6,575 bases of DNA from Methanofollis sp. GTDB lineage: Archaea > Halobacteriota > Methanomicrobia > Methanomicrobiales > Methanofollaceae. The number at the start of each line of letters is the position of its first letter. Positions within the stretch are counted from its first letter, which is position 1. The position numbers and the translations under genes were made by a program. The DNA is taken from contig JAQVHG010000127.1 of the NCBI GenBank assembly GCA_028696365.1, positions 1 to 6,575 of the forward strand, in the 5' to 3' direction. The notes beneath the pieces are model-generated. The model was not told the DNA's origin, did no database searches, and saw only the letters and a program-made list of their open reading frames with translations. Below are positions 1-5,554 of the stretch, in pieces.

Positions 1-116
1 CCGTAGAGGTCCACCTCCGCACCCCACAGGATCCCTATCTCTTCACCACGACCACGCTTACCGCAAAGGGTCGGGCGATCTTTCAGGTGATGGCAGCGCC
101 TGGCTGCGACACCTGA
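1..116 (+). CDS. C-terminal end of an unidentified protein (partial)
   Basis: The reading frame beginning at base 3 is open for 37 codons from the window edge and stops with TGA at 114-116. The visible peptide is threonine-rich in its middle (FTTTTLTAKG) and ends APGCDT. I do not recognise the family. Support for it being real is positional: the stop is followed directly by a T8 tract at 121-128, a normal archaeal termination signal, and the frame has no internal stop. The plus strand also has an open frame 2 here, so the assignment is moderate. The start and most of the protein lie outside the window, and no function can be given. Confidence 0.5.
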   Translation, partial: VEVHLRTPQDPYLFTTTTLTAKGRAIFQVMAAPGCDT

Positions 117-137
117 CTTCTTTTTTTTACCAGGTGT
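109..137 (+). terminator. T-tract terminator inside an inverted repeat
   Basis: A run of eight T (121-128) follows the stop of the partial gene. It lies in the loop of a 7-bp perfect inverted repeat, ACACCTG (109-115) with CAGGTGT (131-137). Oligo-T tracts are sufficient for archaeal RNA polymerase termination. The stem around the tract may be incidental or may stabilise the 3' end. Confidence 0.55.
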
Positions 138-328
138 GGATGGCAGGAAGGCGCCCACTAGGATCTTTGAGGTCTAGAGATCACGGGAAATCGCCTTATG
201 GTTCCTCTCTAGATCGACGGTTCTGTAGGATGATTGGTCTTTGCATTTTGAATTTGTTACAGTTCTCTTCGTGGCGAAGTGCAGTGTTCCTGATCACTGC
301 TCTGTTGTAGGGAGGTGATCGTGAGATT
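138..328. other. Intergenic stretch with inverted repeats, no gene seen
   Basis: No convincing gene is visible. The only modest open frame (plus, 140-310, 56 codons) has no clear ribosome binding site and no protein-like composition. The stretch contains three inverted repeats. TCTAGAGA (173-180) pairs with TCTCTAGA (206-213) around a 25-nt loop. CTTCG (267-271) pairs with CGAAG (275-279). GCAGTG (281-286) pairs with CACTGC (295-300). The last two lie within 65 nt downstream of the permease stop on the minus strand and could fold in its 3' untranslated region. No T-rich tract follows them in that direction. Confidence 0.5.
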
Positions 329-1462
329 CTATACCCCAGATTCTTTCTTCCTCCTCTCCAGCACATACGCCAGGACAAGTCCCACTACAAACCCGACAGT
401 GATGTTCACCAGGAGGGCGAGGGCGGCGATGACCCCAGTGACGAGGTACGAGTCGGTCTTGAGGCTGTGTTTGCCGAGTTCGACCGCCGCGAAGATGAGC
501 AGGCCGCCAAAGACCCCGAGCGGGATGAGGGCAAGGCTCTCTGGCGAGGCAAAGAAGAGGGCGAAGCCAAGGAAGATCATCCCTGCGATGACGTTTGCTC
601 CACCGGTCCGTGCCCCGAAACGGTGCTGGGCGGCAAGTCCGCCAGCGCCGTGGCACATCGGGAACCCGCCGAAGGGCACCGAGACCAGGTTCATGATCCC
701 GATTGTCCGCGAGAGACGGTCGGGCTCGACCTCGGTCTTGAAGAGGTCGTGGGTAAGGAGGGCGGTGGCGAGGATTGCGTTCGTGAGGGTGAGCGGGAAC
801 TGTGGGGGGACAAGATAGATTGCTGCATATGTGAGGTCGGCAAGGTCAGGGAGGACGAGAGAGGGGAAGGCGATCATCGAGATCTGGGGGAGGCCAGCGG
901 TGAGGACGCCCGCACTGATCCCGATGCCGAGGACGACGAGTGCCGAGATGTCCTTGATCGTCCAGCGCAGTGCCGCAAGGAAGAAGAGCACCACGAAGGC
1001 AATGGATATCCCTGCAAAGAGGGGATCGGAGACGACGAAACCAAGGGATGTCTTGATCAGCACAAGGGCAAGACCCGCCTGCACCCCGCGGATGACTGAG
1101 ATCGGGATTCGGTCCCTGAGCCAGGTCATGCTCCCGCAGCACCCAAGAGCAAGGAAGATCACCCCGATGATCATTCCAGCCCCAGCGATCTCTCCCGCGG
1201 TCAGCCCTTCGGCAATGGCGATCGCCCCGACCGCCTTGAGGGGCTCAATGGGTATAGGGAGACGATAATAGATCCCTGAAAGAACATACCAGAGAGCAAA
1301 GAAGAGAAAGATATGGGCGAGGTTTACGTCGCAGACCAGGGCGACGCCGAGGACGATCGGGAGGATGGTCCCGAAGTCTCCCACCGATCCGGCAGCCTCA
1401 CTGAGAGTGAACCTGAGTGGCCGTGTCTCGTGTGACTCTTCTGCCTGCACTCTTCCCGCCAT
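329..1462 (-). CDS. MOT1-family molybdate permease
   Basis: A 377-aa polytopic membrane protein, expected to import molybdate (possibly sulfate or tungstate) as a secondary transporter in the cytoplasmic membrane. Two conserved MOT1 signatures are present: PIPIEPLKAVGAIA near residues 69-82, and CHGAGGLAAQ (270-279) followed by FGARTG (282-287). The N-terminal SVGDFGTILP block (26-35) also fits the family, which is related to SulP transporters but lacks a STAS domain; none is seen here. Hydrophobic segments run from about residue 30 to the C-terminus, which ends in a basic ERRKKE tail. The gene diverges from modA across 110 bp, consistent with joint control by metal supply. The ATG at 1462 has no obvious Shine-Dalgarno; a GTG at codon 5 is an alternative. 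The fold and family are well supported, but substrate preference cannot be read from sequence. Older annotations may call it a putative sulfate transporter. Confidence 0.88.
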   Translation of the reverse strand: MAGRVQAEESHETRPLRFTLSEAAGSVGDFGTILPIVLGVALVCDVNLAHIFLFFALWYVLSGIYYRLPIPIEPLKAVGAIAIAEGLTAGEIAGAGMIIGVIFLALGCCGSMTWLRDRIPISVIRGVQAGLALVLIKTSLGFVVSDPLFAGISIAFVVLFFLAALRWTIKDISALVVLGIGISAGVLTAGLPQISMIAFPSLVLPDLADLTYAAIYLVPPQFPLTLTNAILATALLTHDLFKTEVEPDRLSRTIGIMNLVSVPFGGFPMCHGAGGLAAQHRFGARTGGANVIAGMIFLGFALFFASPESLALIPLGVFGGLLIFAAVELGKHSLKTDSYLVTGVIAALALLVNITVGFVVGLVLAYVLERRKKESGV

Positions 1463-1540
1463 CCGTATATTTCAGTCTATAGCACTCATCTCTGCCCTGC
1501 TATGGGAGAAAGGTTTCCCGTACCCGGTCAATTCAGGAGC

Positions 1541-1550
1541 ATTTATTTAC
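1541..1550 (+). promoter_or_regulatory. TATA box of modA, pointing to a leaderless transcript
   Basis: The AT-rich element ATTTATTTAC is centred about 27 nt upstream of the ATG at 1573. That is the spacing expected between an archaeal TATA box and its transcription start. The message would then begin at or near the start codon, which has no Shine-Dalgarno of its own. An AGGAG at 1535-1539 lies 12 nt before a TTG at 1552, which is a poorer combination. Confidence 0.5.
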
Positions 1551-1564
1551 GTTGTTAATTAACG
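1550..1564. promoter_or_regulatory. Candidate operator in the modA promoter
   Basis: GTTAATTAAC (1554-1563) is a perfect 10-bp palindrome. It sits inside a wider arrangement, CGTT (1550-1553) and AACG (1561-1564). It lies between the proposed TATA box and the modA start, where a bound repressor would block transcription initiation. The CGTT/AACG ends recall bacterial ModE operators only loosely. No regulator can be assigned from the sequence. Confidence 0.4.
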
Positions 1565-1572
1565 CATGCTAC

Positions 1573-2379
1573 ATGAAGTCATTCTCGATCATTCTGGCCC
1601 TGATGCTTGTGGTCGGCGCTGCCTGCGTCGTCTGCGGGTGCACCACCGAGCAGGGCGCAACAACACCCGAAATTTCTGAAGAATCGTCGTTGATGGTCTA
1701 TTGCGGCGCTGGTATCCGCGAACCGATGGAAGAGATTGCCAATATCTATGAGAACAAGACCGGCACCATGATCGAGTTCTCCTTCGGCAACTCTGCCGCC
1801 CTCCTGAGCCAGATGGAACTGGTGAAACAGGGTGACCTCTATATGCCAGGCGCCACCGCTTACATCGAGAAAGCGGCCGAGAAAGGGTACGTGAACACCA
1901 CCGAGCAGGTCGTCTACCACATCCCGGTGATCGTCGTCGCGAAGGGCAACCCGAAGAACGTGACCTGCATCGAGGATCTGGCGCGCGACGATCTGACCGT
2001 CGTGGTCGGCGACCCCACCGGCCCGGCGATCGGCAAGAGCACCAAGAAAATGCTGAACAAGAGCGGGCTCTGGGACGCGGTCTCTGGGAACGCTGTTGCT
2101 ACGCGGGCGACCGTCAACGAACTGGTCGTTGATATCTGCATGGGCACGGCCGATGCCTCGGTCATCTGGTACGACCTCTATGTGCCTGACAAGATGGACC
2201 TCGTCGAGATCCCAAAAGACCAGAACGACATCAAGGTGATCCCTATCGGCACGCTCAAGTTCTCTGAGAACCCGGTCGAGGCCCAGATGTTTGCCGACTT
2301 CGTCGCTTCAGATGAAGGGAAAGCGGTCTTCGTGAAGCACGGCTATATCGTCTACCCTGACCCCGAGTACGAAAACTGA
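1573..2379 (+). CDS. modA: Molybdate/tungstate-binding lipoprotein ModA
   Basis: The extracytoplasmic receptor of the ABC importer, 268 aa from the ATG at 1573. It captures molybdate or tungstate outside the membrane and delivers it to ModB. The N-terminus has a lysine, a hydrophobic core (residues 4-20) and a lipobox-like VCGC with the likely lipidated cysteine at 23, followed by a Thr/Ser/Glu linker. The mature domain starts LMVYCGAGIREPMEEIA and contains SFGNSAAL and VVGDPTGPAIG, typical of class II periplasmic-type oxyanion-binding proteins. The start was chosen because it gives a clean signal peptide and suits a leaderless transcript; a TTG at 1552 would add seven unneeded residues. First gene of the cluster with trmO-like, modB and modC. 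Molybdate and tungstate specificity (ModA, WtpA or TupA type) cannot be told apart confidently here. Confidence 0.9.
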   Translation: MKSFSIILALMLVVGAACVVCGCTTEQGATTPEISEESSLMVYCGAGIREPMEEIANIYENKTGTMIEFSFGNSAALLSQMELVKQGDLYMPGATAYIEKAAEKGYVNTTEQVVYHIPVIVVAKGNPKNVTCIEDLARDDLTVVVGDPTGPAIGKSTKKMLNKSGLWDAVSGNAVATRATVNELVVDICMGTADASVIWYDLYVPDKMDLVEIPKDQNDIKVIPIGTLKFSENPVEAQMFADFVASDEGKAVFVKHGYIVYPDPEYEN

Positions 2380-2396
2380 GGCCCAGAGTCTCATTC

Positions 2397-2410
2397 CCCT
2401 TTTTATTAAT
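2397..2410 (+). promoter_or_regulatory. T-rich element between modA and the TrmO-like gene
   Basis: The 50-nt gap after modA contains a short T5 tract running into ATTAATTT (about 2399-2413). It could act as a weak terminator after modA, as a TATA box about 25 nt before the next ATG at 2430, or as both. That would let modA be expressed above the rest of the cluster. GAGGA at 2418-2422, 7 nt before that ATG, is a usable Shine-Dalgarno. Confidence 0.35.
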
Positions 2411-2429
2411 TTCCAACGAGGACACATCT

Positions 2430-2966
2430 ATGCACTCAGAACCAACTGACCCAAGAAGAGAACCGGTCACCTACCGGCCTATTGGCGTCATCAGGACGCC
2501 CTTTACTGAGCAGAAGAACACTCCCATCCAGGGGATCTTCAACAAGGCACGCGGCACCGTCGAGTTGTTCCCCGAATATGAGAGTGGGTTGCTGGATATC
2601 GAGACGTTCTCCCACCTTTTCCTCATCTACCATTTCCACCAGGCAAATGGTACCATGCTCCGCCAGAAACCGTTCCTTGACCTCCAGAAGGAGCGTGGCA
2701 TCTTTGCCATCCGCCACTTCAACCGTCCCAACCCGATCGGGATCTCGATCGTAGAACTGAAAGGCGTGCGCGGCAACGTGATCGACGTCTGCGGCGTGGA
2801 CACCCTCGATGGCACGCCATTGCTCGACATCAAGCCTTATGTCCAGCAGTTTGACCACCGTGAGAACGTCAGGAGCGGATGGGTGGACAATCAGCATGTG
2901 GACGATGTCAGGGAGTGGAACAGCACCCCCGAAGCACTCAGGCATCGAGATCGGGTGAACCTGTGA
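2430..2966 (+). CDS. TrmO/TsaA-family (UPF0066) protein
   Basis: A 178-aa single-domain protein of the TrmO/TsaA family. Characterised members use S-adenosylmethionine to N6-methylate the t6A nucleotide at position 37 of tRNA-Thr. Visible family features are YRPIGVIRTPF (15-25), RGTVELFPEY (41-50), the signature NRPNPIGISIVEL (98-110), and LDGTPLLDIKPYV (126-138) near the end of the domain. It is shorter than the E. coli enzyme, which has an extra C-terminal domain; short versions are usual in archaea. The residues before the signature read RHF where many members have RS/RT plus another residue, suggesting a divergent subfamily. The gene lies between modA and modB and overlaps modB by 4 nt. 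The context hints at a role linked to molybdate supply rather than tRNA, but that is inference. The family call is firm; the exact substrate is not. Confidence 0.88.
   Translation: MHSEPTDPRREPVTYRPIGVIRTPFTEQKNTPIQGIFNKARGTVELFPEYESGLLDIETFSHLFLIYHFHQANGTMLRQKPFLDLQKERGIFAIRHFNRPNPIGISIVELKGVRGNVIDVCGVDTLDGTPLLDIKPYVQQFDHRENVRSGWVDNQHVDDVREWNSTPEALRHRDRVNL
2954..2958 (+). promoter_or_regulatory. Ribosome binding site deciding the modB start
   Basis: GGTGA, part of the canonical anti-16S sequence, lies 4 nt before a GTG at 2963 inside the last codons of the upstream gene. This GTG overlaps the upstream TGA stop (GTGA) and so implies translational coupling. It is a better start than the in-frame ATG at 2879, which would add 28 polar residues in an overlapping frame. 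Confidence 0.6.
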
Positions 2967-3751
2967 GGCAGCCAAATCTCCTGAAGGCGGTGACGGTGGG
3001 GGTTGCCGCCTGTCTTACTATATTTATTATTATTCTGTTGCTCCTTGTCGTCACTCATCCCTCTCCTGCCGCGCTCCTCTCCTCAATCACCTCGCGCGAG
3101 ATCCAATTTGCCGTCTATCTCTCGATCGTTACTTCAGTGGCCTCGACGGTGATCTGCATCCTGATCGCTGTGCCATCGGCCTACGCCCTTGCACGATATG
3201 ATTTCTTCGGCAAGAACGCGGTGAACACGATTGTAGACATGCCGCTCGCCCTCCCGCCGCTCGTTGCAGGTGTGGCCCTTCTGCTCTTCTTTGGGACCAC
3301 CCCGATCGGGAAGGGGCTTGCTGAGGCAGGACTGGTCTTTGTCTTCACGCCCCTCGGGATCGTGGTGGCGCAGGTCTTTGTGAACTTCCCGTTCATGCTC
3401 AGGATTATGCGTTCAACCTTTGAGTCGATCAGTCCGCGCTACGAATATGTGGCAAAGACCCTCGGGTGCACTGACGTCCAGGCACTCTGGCAAGTCACGC
3501 TGCCGATGGCGACGAGCGGACTCATCGCCGGTGGGGTGATCACCTGGGCGAAGGGGATCGGTGAGTTCGGGGCCGCGCTCATGCTTGCCGGCGCAACGCG
3601 TATGAAGACCGAGACCCTGCCGATCTCGCTCTTCCTGAACATGTCGTGTGGGGAACTAGAACTGGCTATCTCGGCGGCGACGATCCTGATCGTCATCTCG
3701 GTCGCCTCGCTTTATGTCTTTGAACGCTATGGCGGGAGCACGAGTTTGTAG
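2963..3751 (+). CDS. modB: Molybdate/tungstate ABC transporter permease ModB
   Basis: The membrane channel subunit, 262 aa from the GTG start. It forms a homodimer that moves the oxyanion received from ModA across the membrane using ATP hydrolysis by ModC. A first hydrophobic helix (about residues 9-30) is followed by the BPD_transp_1-type core. The core includes the conserved PLALPPLVAGVALLL block (94-108) and the cytoplasmic coupling loop Y-E-Y-V-A-K-T-L-G with a downstream LP (160-181), the EAA-type motif that docks on the ATPase. GIGEFGAALMLAG follows, a stretch typical of ModB/CysT permeases. It overlaps the TrmO-like gene by 4 nt and ends 9 nt before modC, so the three are almost certainly co-transcribed. 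Length is normal for the family. Confidence 0.93.
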   Translation: MRQPNLLKAVTVGVAACLTIFIIILLLLVVTHPSPAALLSSITSREIQFAVYLSIVTSVASTVICILIAVPSAYALARYDFFGKNAVNTIVDMPLALPPLVAGVALLLFFGTTPIGKGLAEAGLVFVFTPLGIVVAQVFVNFPFMLRIMRSTFESISPRYEYVAKTLGCTDVQALWQVTLPMATSGLIAGGVITWAKGIGEFGAALMLAGATRMKTETLPISLFLNMSCGELELAISAATILIVISVASLYVFERYGGSTSL

Positions 3752-3756
3752 GAGGT
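3751..3756 (+). promoter_or_regulatory. Ribosome binding site of modC
   Basis: GGAGGT begins on the last base of the modB stop codon, with a 4-nt spacer to the ATG at 3761. It is a strong Shine-Dalgarno and fixes this start. Confidence 0.75.
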
Positions 3757-3760
3757 CGAT

Positions 3761-4807
3761 ATGTTATCGATAGAGCATCTTTCCAAGGACATGGGAGAGT
3801 TTGTCCTCAAAGACGCTACTCTCCAGGTAAATGACGGCGAATACATGGTGATCATCGGACCGACCGGGGCGGGCAAGACGATCCTTCTTGAGACTCTTGC
3901 CGGGATCTATCCACCTGACAGTGGTCGGATGGTCCTCGACGGTCGGGACATCACCGACGCTCCTCCACGGGAGCGGCGGATCAGTATGGTCTACCAGGAC
4001 TACATGCTCTTCCCCCATCTCACGGTGGCGGAGAACATCGGTTTTGGACTGCGAAATCAGAAGGTTGCGCAACCAGAGATCGAGCAAAAAGTCGCGGAAG
4101 CCGCCCAGTTTCTTAGCATCGATCACCTCCTCCACCGTTATCCTGAAACGCTTTCAGGGGGCGAGCAGCAGCGCGCGGCCATTGCCAGGGCGGTCGTGAT
4201 GGAGCCTGCGCTCCTCCTCCTCGACGAGCCTCTGAGCGCCCTGGACGGACGCACACGGGAGAAACTCCGGCGAGAACTGCGCCGTCTCCATGACGCCTAC
4301 GGGATCACGGTGATCCATGTCACCCACAACTTCGAGGAGGTCTTCTCGCTTGCCGACCGCGTTGCTGTGATCAGGGGCGGCGAGATCGTGCAGGTCGGCA
4401 CCCCTGACGAGGTCTTCAGGAAACCGAACTGCGAGTTCGTGGCAAACTTTGTTGGGGTAGAGAACCTCTTCAGGGGGACCTGTGCCAGAAAGGAAGGACT
4501 CTCAGAGGTCACGATCGAGGGCGTCAAGATGGTATCGACAGCCCTTGCAGACAGCGAAATGGTCTGTGTCACGATCCGCCCTGAAGAGATCCTGATCTCG
4601 CCGCAGCCGATCGGTTCCTGTGCACGGAACCAGTACTCCGGAATGGTCCAGGAGATCGCTGATCATGGGGTAACGGTCAGGGTTACGGTCGACTGTGGGG
4701 TCTCTCTGGTGGTGTTGATCACCAGGCAGGGATATCTTGAGATGGGTCTTGCAGAGGGGGACGCGGTCTTTGTAGCCTTTAAGGCGTCTTCTGTCCAGAT
4801 ATTCTGA
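3761..4807 (+). CDS. modC: Molybdate/tungstate ABC transporter ATP-binding protein ModC
   Basis: The cytoplasmic ATPase that powers ModB, 348 aa. Every expected nucleotide-binding motif is present: Walker A GPTGAGKT (33-40), Q-loop VYQDYMLFPH (77-86), signature LSGGEQQR (131-138), Walker B LLLLDEP (151-157) with the D-loop SALD, and the switch histidine in VIHVTHN (H189). After about residue 230 a C-terminal extension includes IRPEEILIS and a beta-rich tail (about 285-347) resembling a TOBE/regulatory domain. In related archaeal ModC and WtpC proteins this region can bind oxyanion and inhibit transport when the cell is replete. Such feedback is known for some family members and only inferred here. 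It is the last gene of the rightward cluster. The stop lies 16 nt from the convergent winged-helix gene, with no T-rich terminator in between. Confidence 0.93.
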   Translation: MLSIEHLSKDMGEFVLKDATLQVNDGEYMVIIGPTGAGKTILLETLAGIYPPDSGRMVLDGRDITDAPPRERRISMVYQDYMLFPHLTVAENIGFGLRNQKVAQPEIEQKVAEAAQFLSIDHLLHRYPETLSGGEQQRAAIARAVVMEPALLLLDEPLSALDGRTREKLRRELRRLHDAYGITVIHVTHNFEEVFSLADRVAVIRGGEIVQVGTPDEVFRKPNCEFVANFVGVENLFRGTCARKEGLSEVTIEGVKMVSTALADSEMVCVTIRPEEILISPQPIGSCARNQYSGMVQEIADHGVTVRVTVDCGVSLVVLITRQGYLEMGLAEGDAVFVAFKASSVQIF

Positions 4808-4823
4808 TCTCTCGCTGGGGGCC

Positions 4824-5174
4824 TCACTCCTCGAAGATCCTTCCTCTGATCGCAGAGAGGAGATCGGTGCCGAGGATCTGCTCGACCTCTGCAGGATACT
4901 CTTCTATAATCCTGGAGAAGAGGAGTGCCGTCCCTTTTGCATTGGTTGAGACCCCCACCCGCTCAGTGCGGGTGACCAGTCCGTTCTCTTCCATGGCGGC
5001 GAGAACTGGGATGACATAATAGTGCGGAACTGAGAGATGGGTGGCCAGGCGCCTGGTTTTTGGGAATCTGATGCTGACTTCGTCTGGAGTACAGAGAAAT
5101 GTGATGGCACGGTCCTCAAGGATGAGGATCCGCGCCACTGCGTTGAGAACCTCGTCTGGGCTCAGTGCAGACAT
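4824..5174 (-). CDS. Small winged-helix DNA-binding protein, candidate regulator
   Basis: A 116-aa protein with a winged helix-turn-helix pattern. TRRLATHLSVPHYYVIPVLA (40-59) supplies the helix-turn-helix, MEENGLV (61-67) the end of the recognition helix, and TRTERVGVSTNAKG (68-81) the wing. Flanking helices are at 6-22 and about 82-112. The layout resembles MarR/ArsR-like archaeal regulators, but I cannot name a subfamily. No metal- or oxyanion-binding domain is fused to it, so a ligand site is not apparent. The start chosen is the ATG at 5174; longer readings upstream only run through the neighbouring small gene in another frame. It follows that gene by 16 nt on the same strand and converges with modC, so control of the molybdate genes is a reasonable inference. 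Function is untested. Confidence 0.75.
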   Translation of the reverse strand: MSALSPDEVLNAVARILILEDRAITFLCTPDEVSIRFPKTRRLATHLSVPHYYVIPVLAAMEENGLVTRTERVGVSTNAKGTALLFSRIIEEYPAEVEQILGTDLLSAIRGRIFEE

Positions 5175-5190
5175 AGTGCAGGTTTTGGCG

Positions 5191-5202
5191 TTATTTGTTT
5201 TT
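5191..5202 (-). promoter_or_regulatory. Possible TATA box of the winged-helix gene
   Basis: On the minus strand this reads AAAAACAAATAA, centred about 23 nt upstream of the ATG at 5174, which has no Shine-Dalgarno. The gene may therefore be made from its own leaderless transcript starting inside the end of the upstream small gene, in addition to read-through. Confidence 0.35.
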
Positions 5203-5418
5203 CTTATTATGGGGGCGCTCGTCCTCTGGCATCGGTTCGAGCCAGACGATCTCGGCCTCAAGGTCTGCGGCGATGGTCTCGATTTCGTTCTTTCTAAAGT
5301 GCTTGGACTCCACCCAGAGTCTCCTGGAGTTGCTGTCACCGGTGACGGCGACGATACGGAACTTCGGCTGCTTGACGCCGCTGCCGACCTTCTGACGTTC
5401 ACGGACATAGATCTTCAT
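5191..5418 (-). CDS. Conserved 75-aa basic protein, unknown function (copy 1)
   Basis: I do not recognise the family. The protein is 75 aa, basic at its N-terminus (KIYVRERQKVGSGVKQPKFR), and acidic or mixed later, with HFRK and IAAD..AEIVWLE blocks and a Lys/Asn-rich tail (HNKKNK). It has no signal peptide, membrane segment or cysteine. A clear paralog lies at 6334-6570, which makes both real. The start at 5418 is chosen over a GTG at 5448 for two reasons: GAGGTGAT stands 4 nt upstream, and the paralog begins at the matching residue. The small size and conserved charged block suggest a protein- or nucleic-acid-binding adaptor, but that is speculation. It precedes the winged-helix gene by 16 nt, probably as an operon, and its promoter region holds the 18-bp palindrome shared with the divergent storage-protein gene. 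Confidence 0.85.
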   Translation of the reverse strand: MKIYVRERQKVGSGVKQPKFRIVAVTGDSNSRRLWVESKHFRKNEIETIAADLEAEIVWLEPMPEDERPHNKKNK

Positions 5419-5422
5419 AGTT

Positions 5423-5430
5423 ATCACCTC
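5423..5430 (-). promoter_or_regulatory. Ribosome binding site of small protein gene copy 1
   Basis: The minus strand reads GAGGTGAT followed by 4 nt and ATG. This is an eight-base match to the complement of the archaeal 16S 3' end, and it settles the start at 5418. Confidence 0.75.
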
Positions 5431-5433
5431 TAT

Positions 5434-5451
5434 CAGTTGGTATACCAACTG
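5434..5451. promoter_or_regulatory. 18-bp perfect palindrome, candidate operator
   Basis: CAGTTGGTATACCAACTG is perfectly self-complementary. A further GGTATAC (5451-5457) repeats the central GGTATAC (5439-5445) exactly 12 bp away, so a second, partial site may adjoin. The element lies in the 136-bp divergent region, between a minus-strand TATA candidate (5463-5470) and the small gene start, and upstream of the storage gene promoter. It is well placed to control both. A dimeric winged-helix protein such as the one encoded nearby could bind it; this is inference. Confidence 0.6.
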
Positions 5452-5462
5452 GTATACGCTCT

Positions 5463-5470
5463 GTTATATC
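5463..5470 (-). promoter_or_regulatory. TATA box candidate for small protein gene copy 1
   Basis: The minus strand reads GATATAAC, preceded by a purine-rich GGAGA that could serve as a BRE. A start about 25 nt downstream would fall near 5441, giving a short leader that includes the ribosome binding site. The start point would lie inside the 18-bp palindrome, implying repression when the palindrome is occupied. Confidence 0.4.
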
Positions 5471-5477
5471 TCTCCAC

Positions 5478-5485
5478 GTATAAAC
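5478..5485 (+). promoter_or_regulatory. TATA box candidate for the storage-protein gene
   Basis: GTATAAAC is the best plus-strand TATA-like element in the divergent region. Transcription would start near 5507. That gives a leader of about 48 nt if translation begins at the ATG at 5555, or a nearly leaderless message if it begins at 5507. Confidence 0.4.
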
Positions 5486-5554
5486 ATTCTCTCCACAGGT
5501 GATATCATCACAGCAAAACGGTTTGAACTGGATTCAGGGCTCCGCGGAGAGACG

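Noticed and set aside
140..310. Short plus-strand frame of 56 codons in the left intergenic gap
   Set aside because: It has no ribosome binding site at a usable distance and no recognisable features, and it spans several inverted repeats.
315..818. Plus-strand open frame of 167 codons behind a strong Shine-Dalgarno-like sequence
   Set aside because: It is wholly antisense to the MOT1 permease, has Arg/Pro/Thr-rich shadow-frame composition, and its GTG starts fall inside or against the ribosome-binding element.
467..1099. Plus-strand open frame of 210 codons rich in Glu, Asp, Gly and Arg
   Set aside because: It is antisense to the permease, with the low-complexity charged composition typical of a shadow in high-G+C DNA, and the permease frame carries clear family motifs.
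2879..2962. N-terminal extension of ModB from an ATG at 2879
   Set aside because: It would add 28 polar, shadow-like residues and a long overlap with the upstream gene; the GTG at 2963 has a ribosome binding site and a coupled GTGA junction.
2436..2975. Minus-strand open frame of 179 codons opposite the TrmO-like gene
   Set aside because: The sense strand has unmistakable UPF0066 motifs; the antisense frame has no recognisable domain.
5175..5408. Long N-terminal extension of the winged-helix protein
   Set aside because: The extra residues are Ser/Arg/Pro-rich and read through the 75-aa gene in another frame; the paralog confirms that the 75-aa frame is the coding one.
5041..5502. Plus-strand open frame of 153 codons across the small genes
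   Set aside because: It is antisense to two supported genes and ends in a Tyr/Leu/His-rich stretch produced by the promoter region; no domain is visible.
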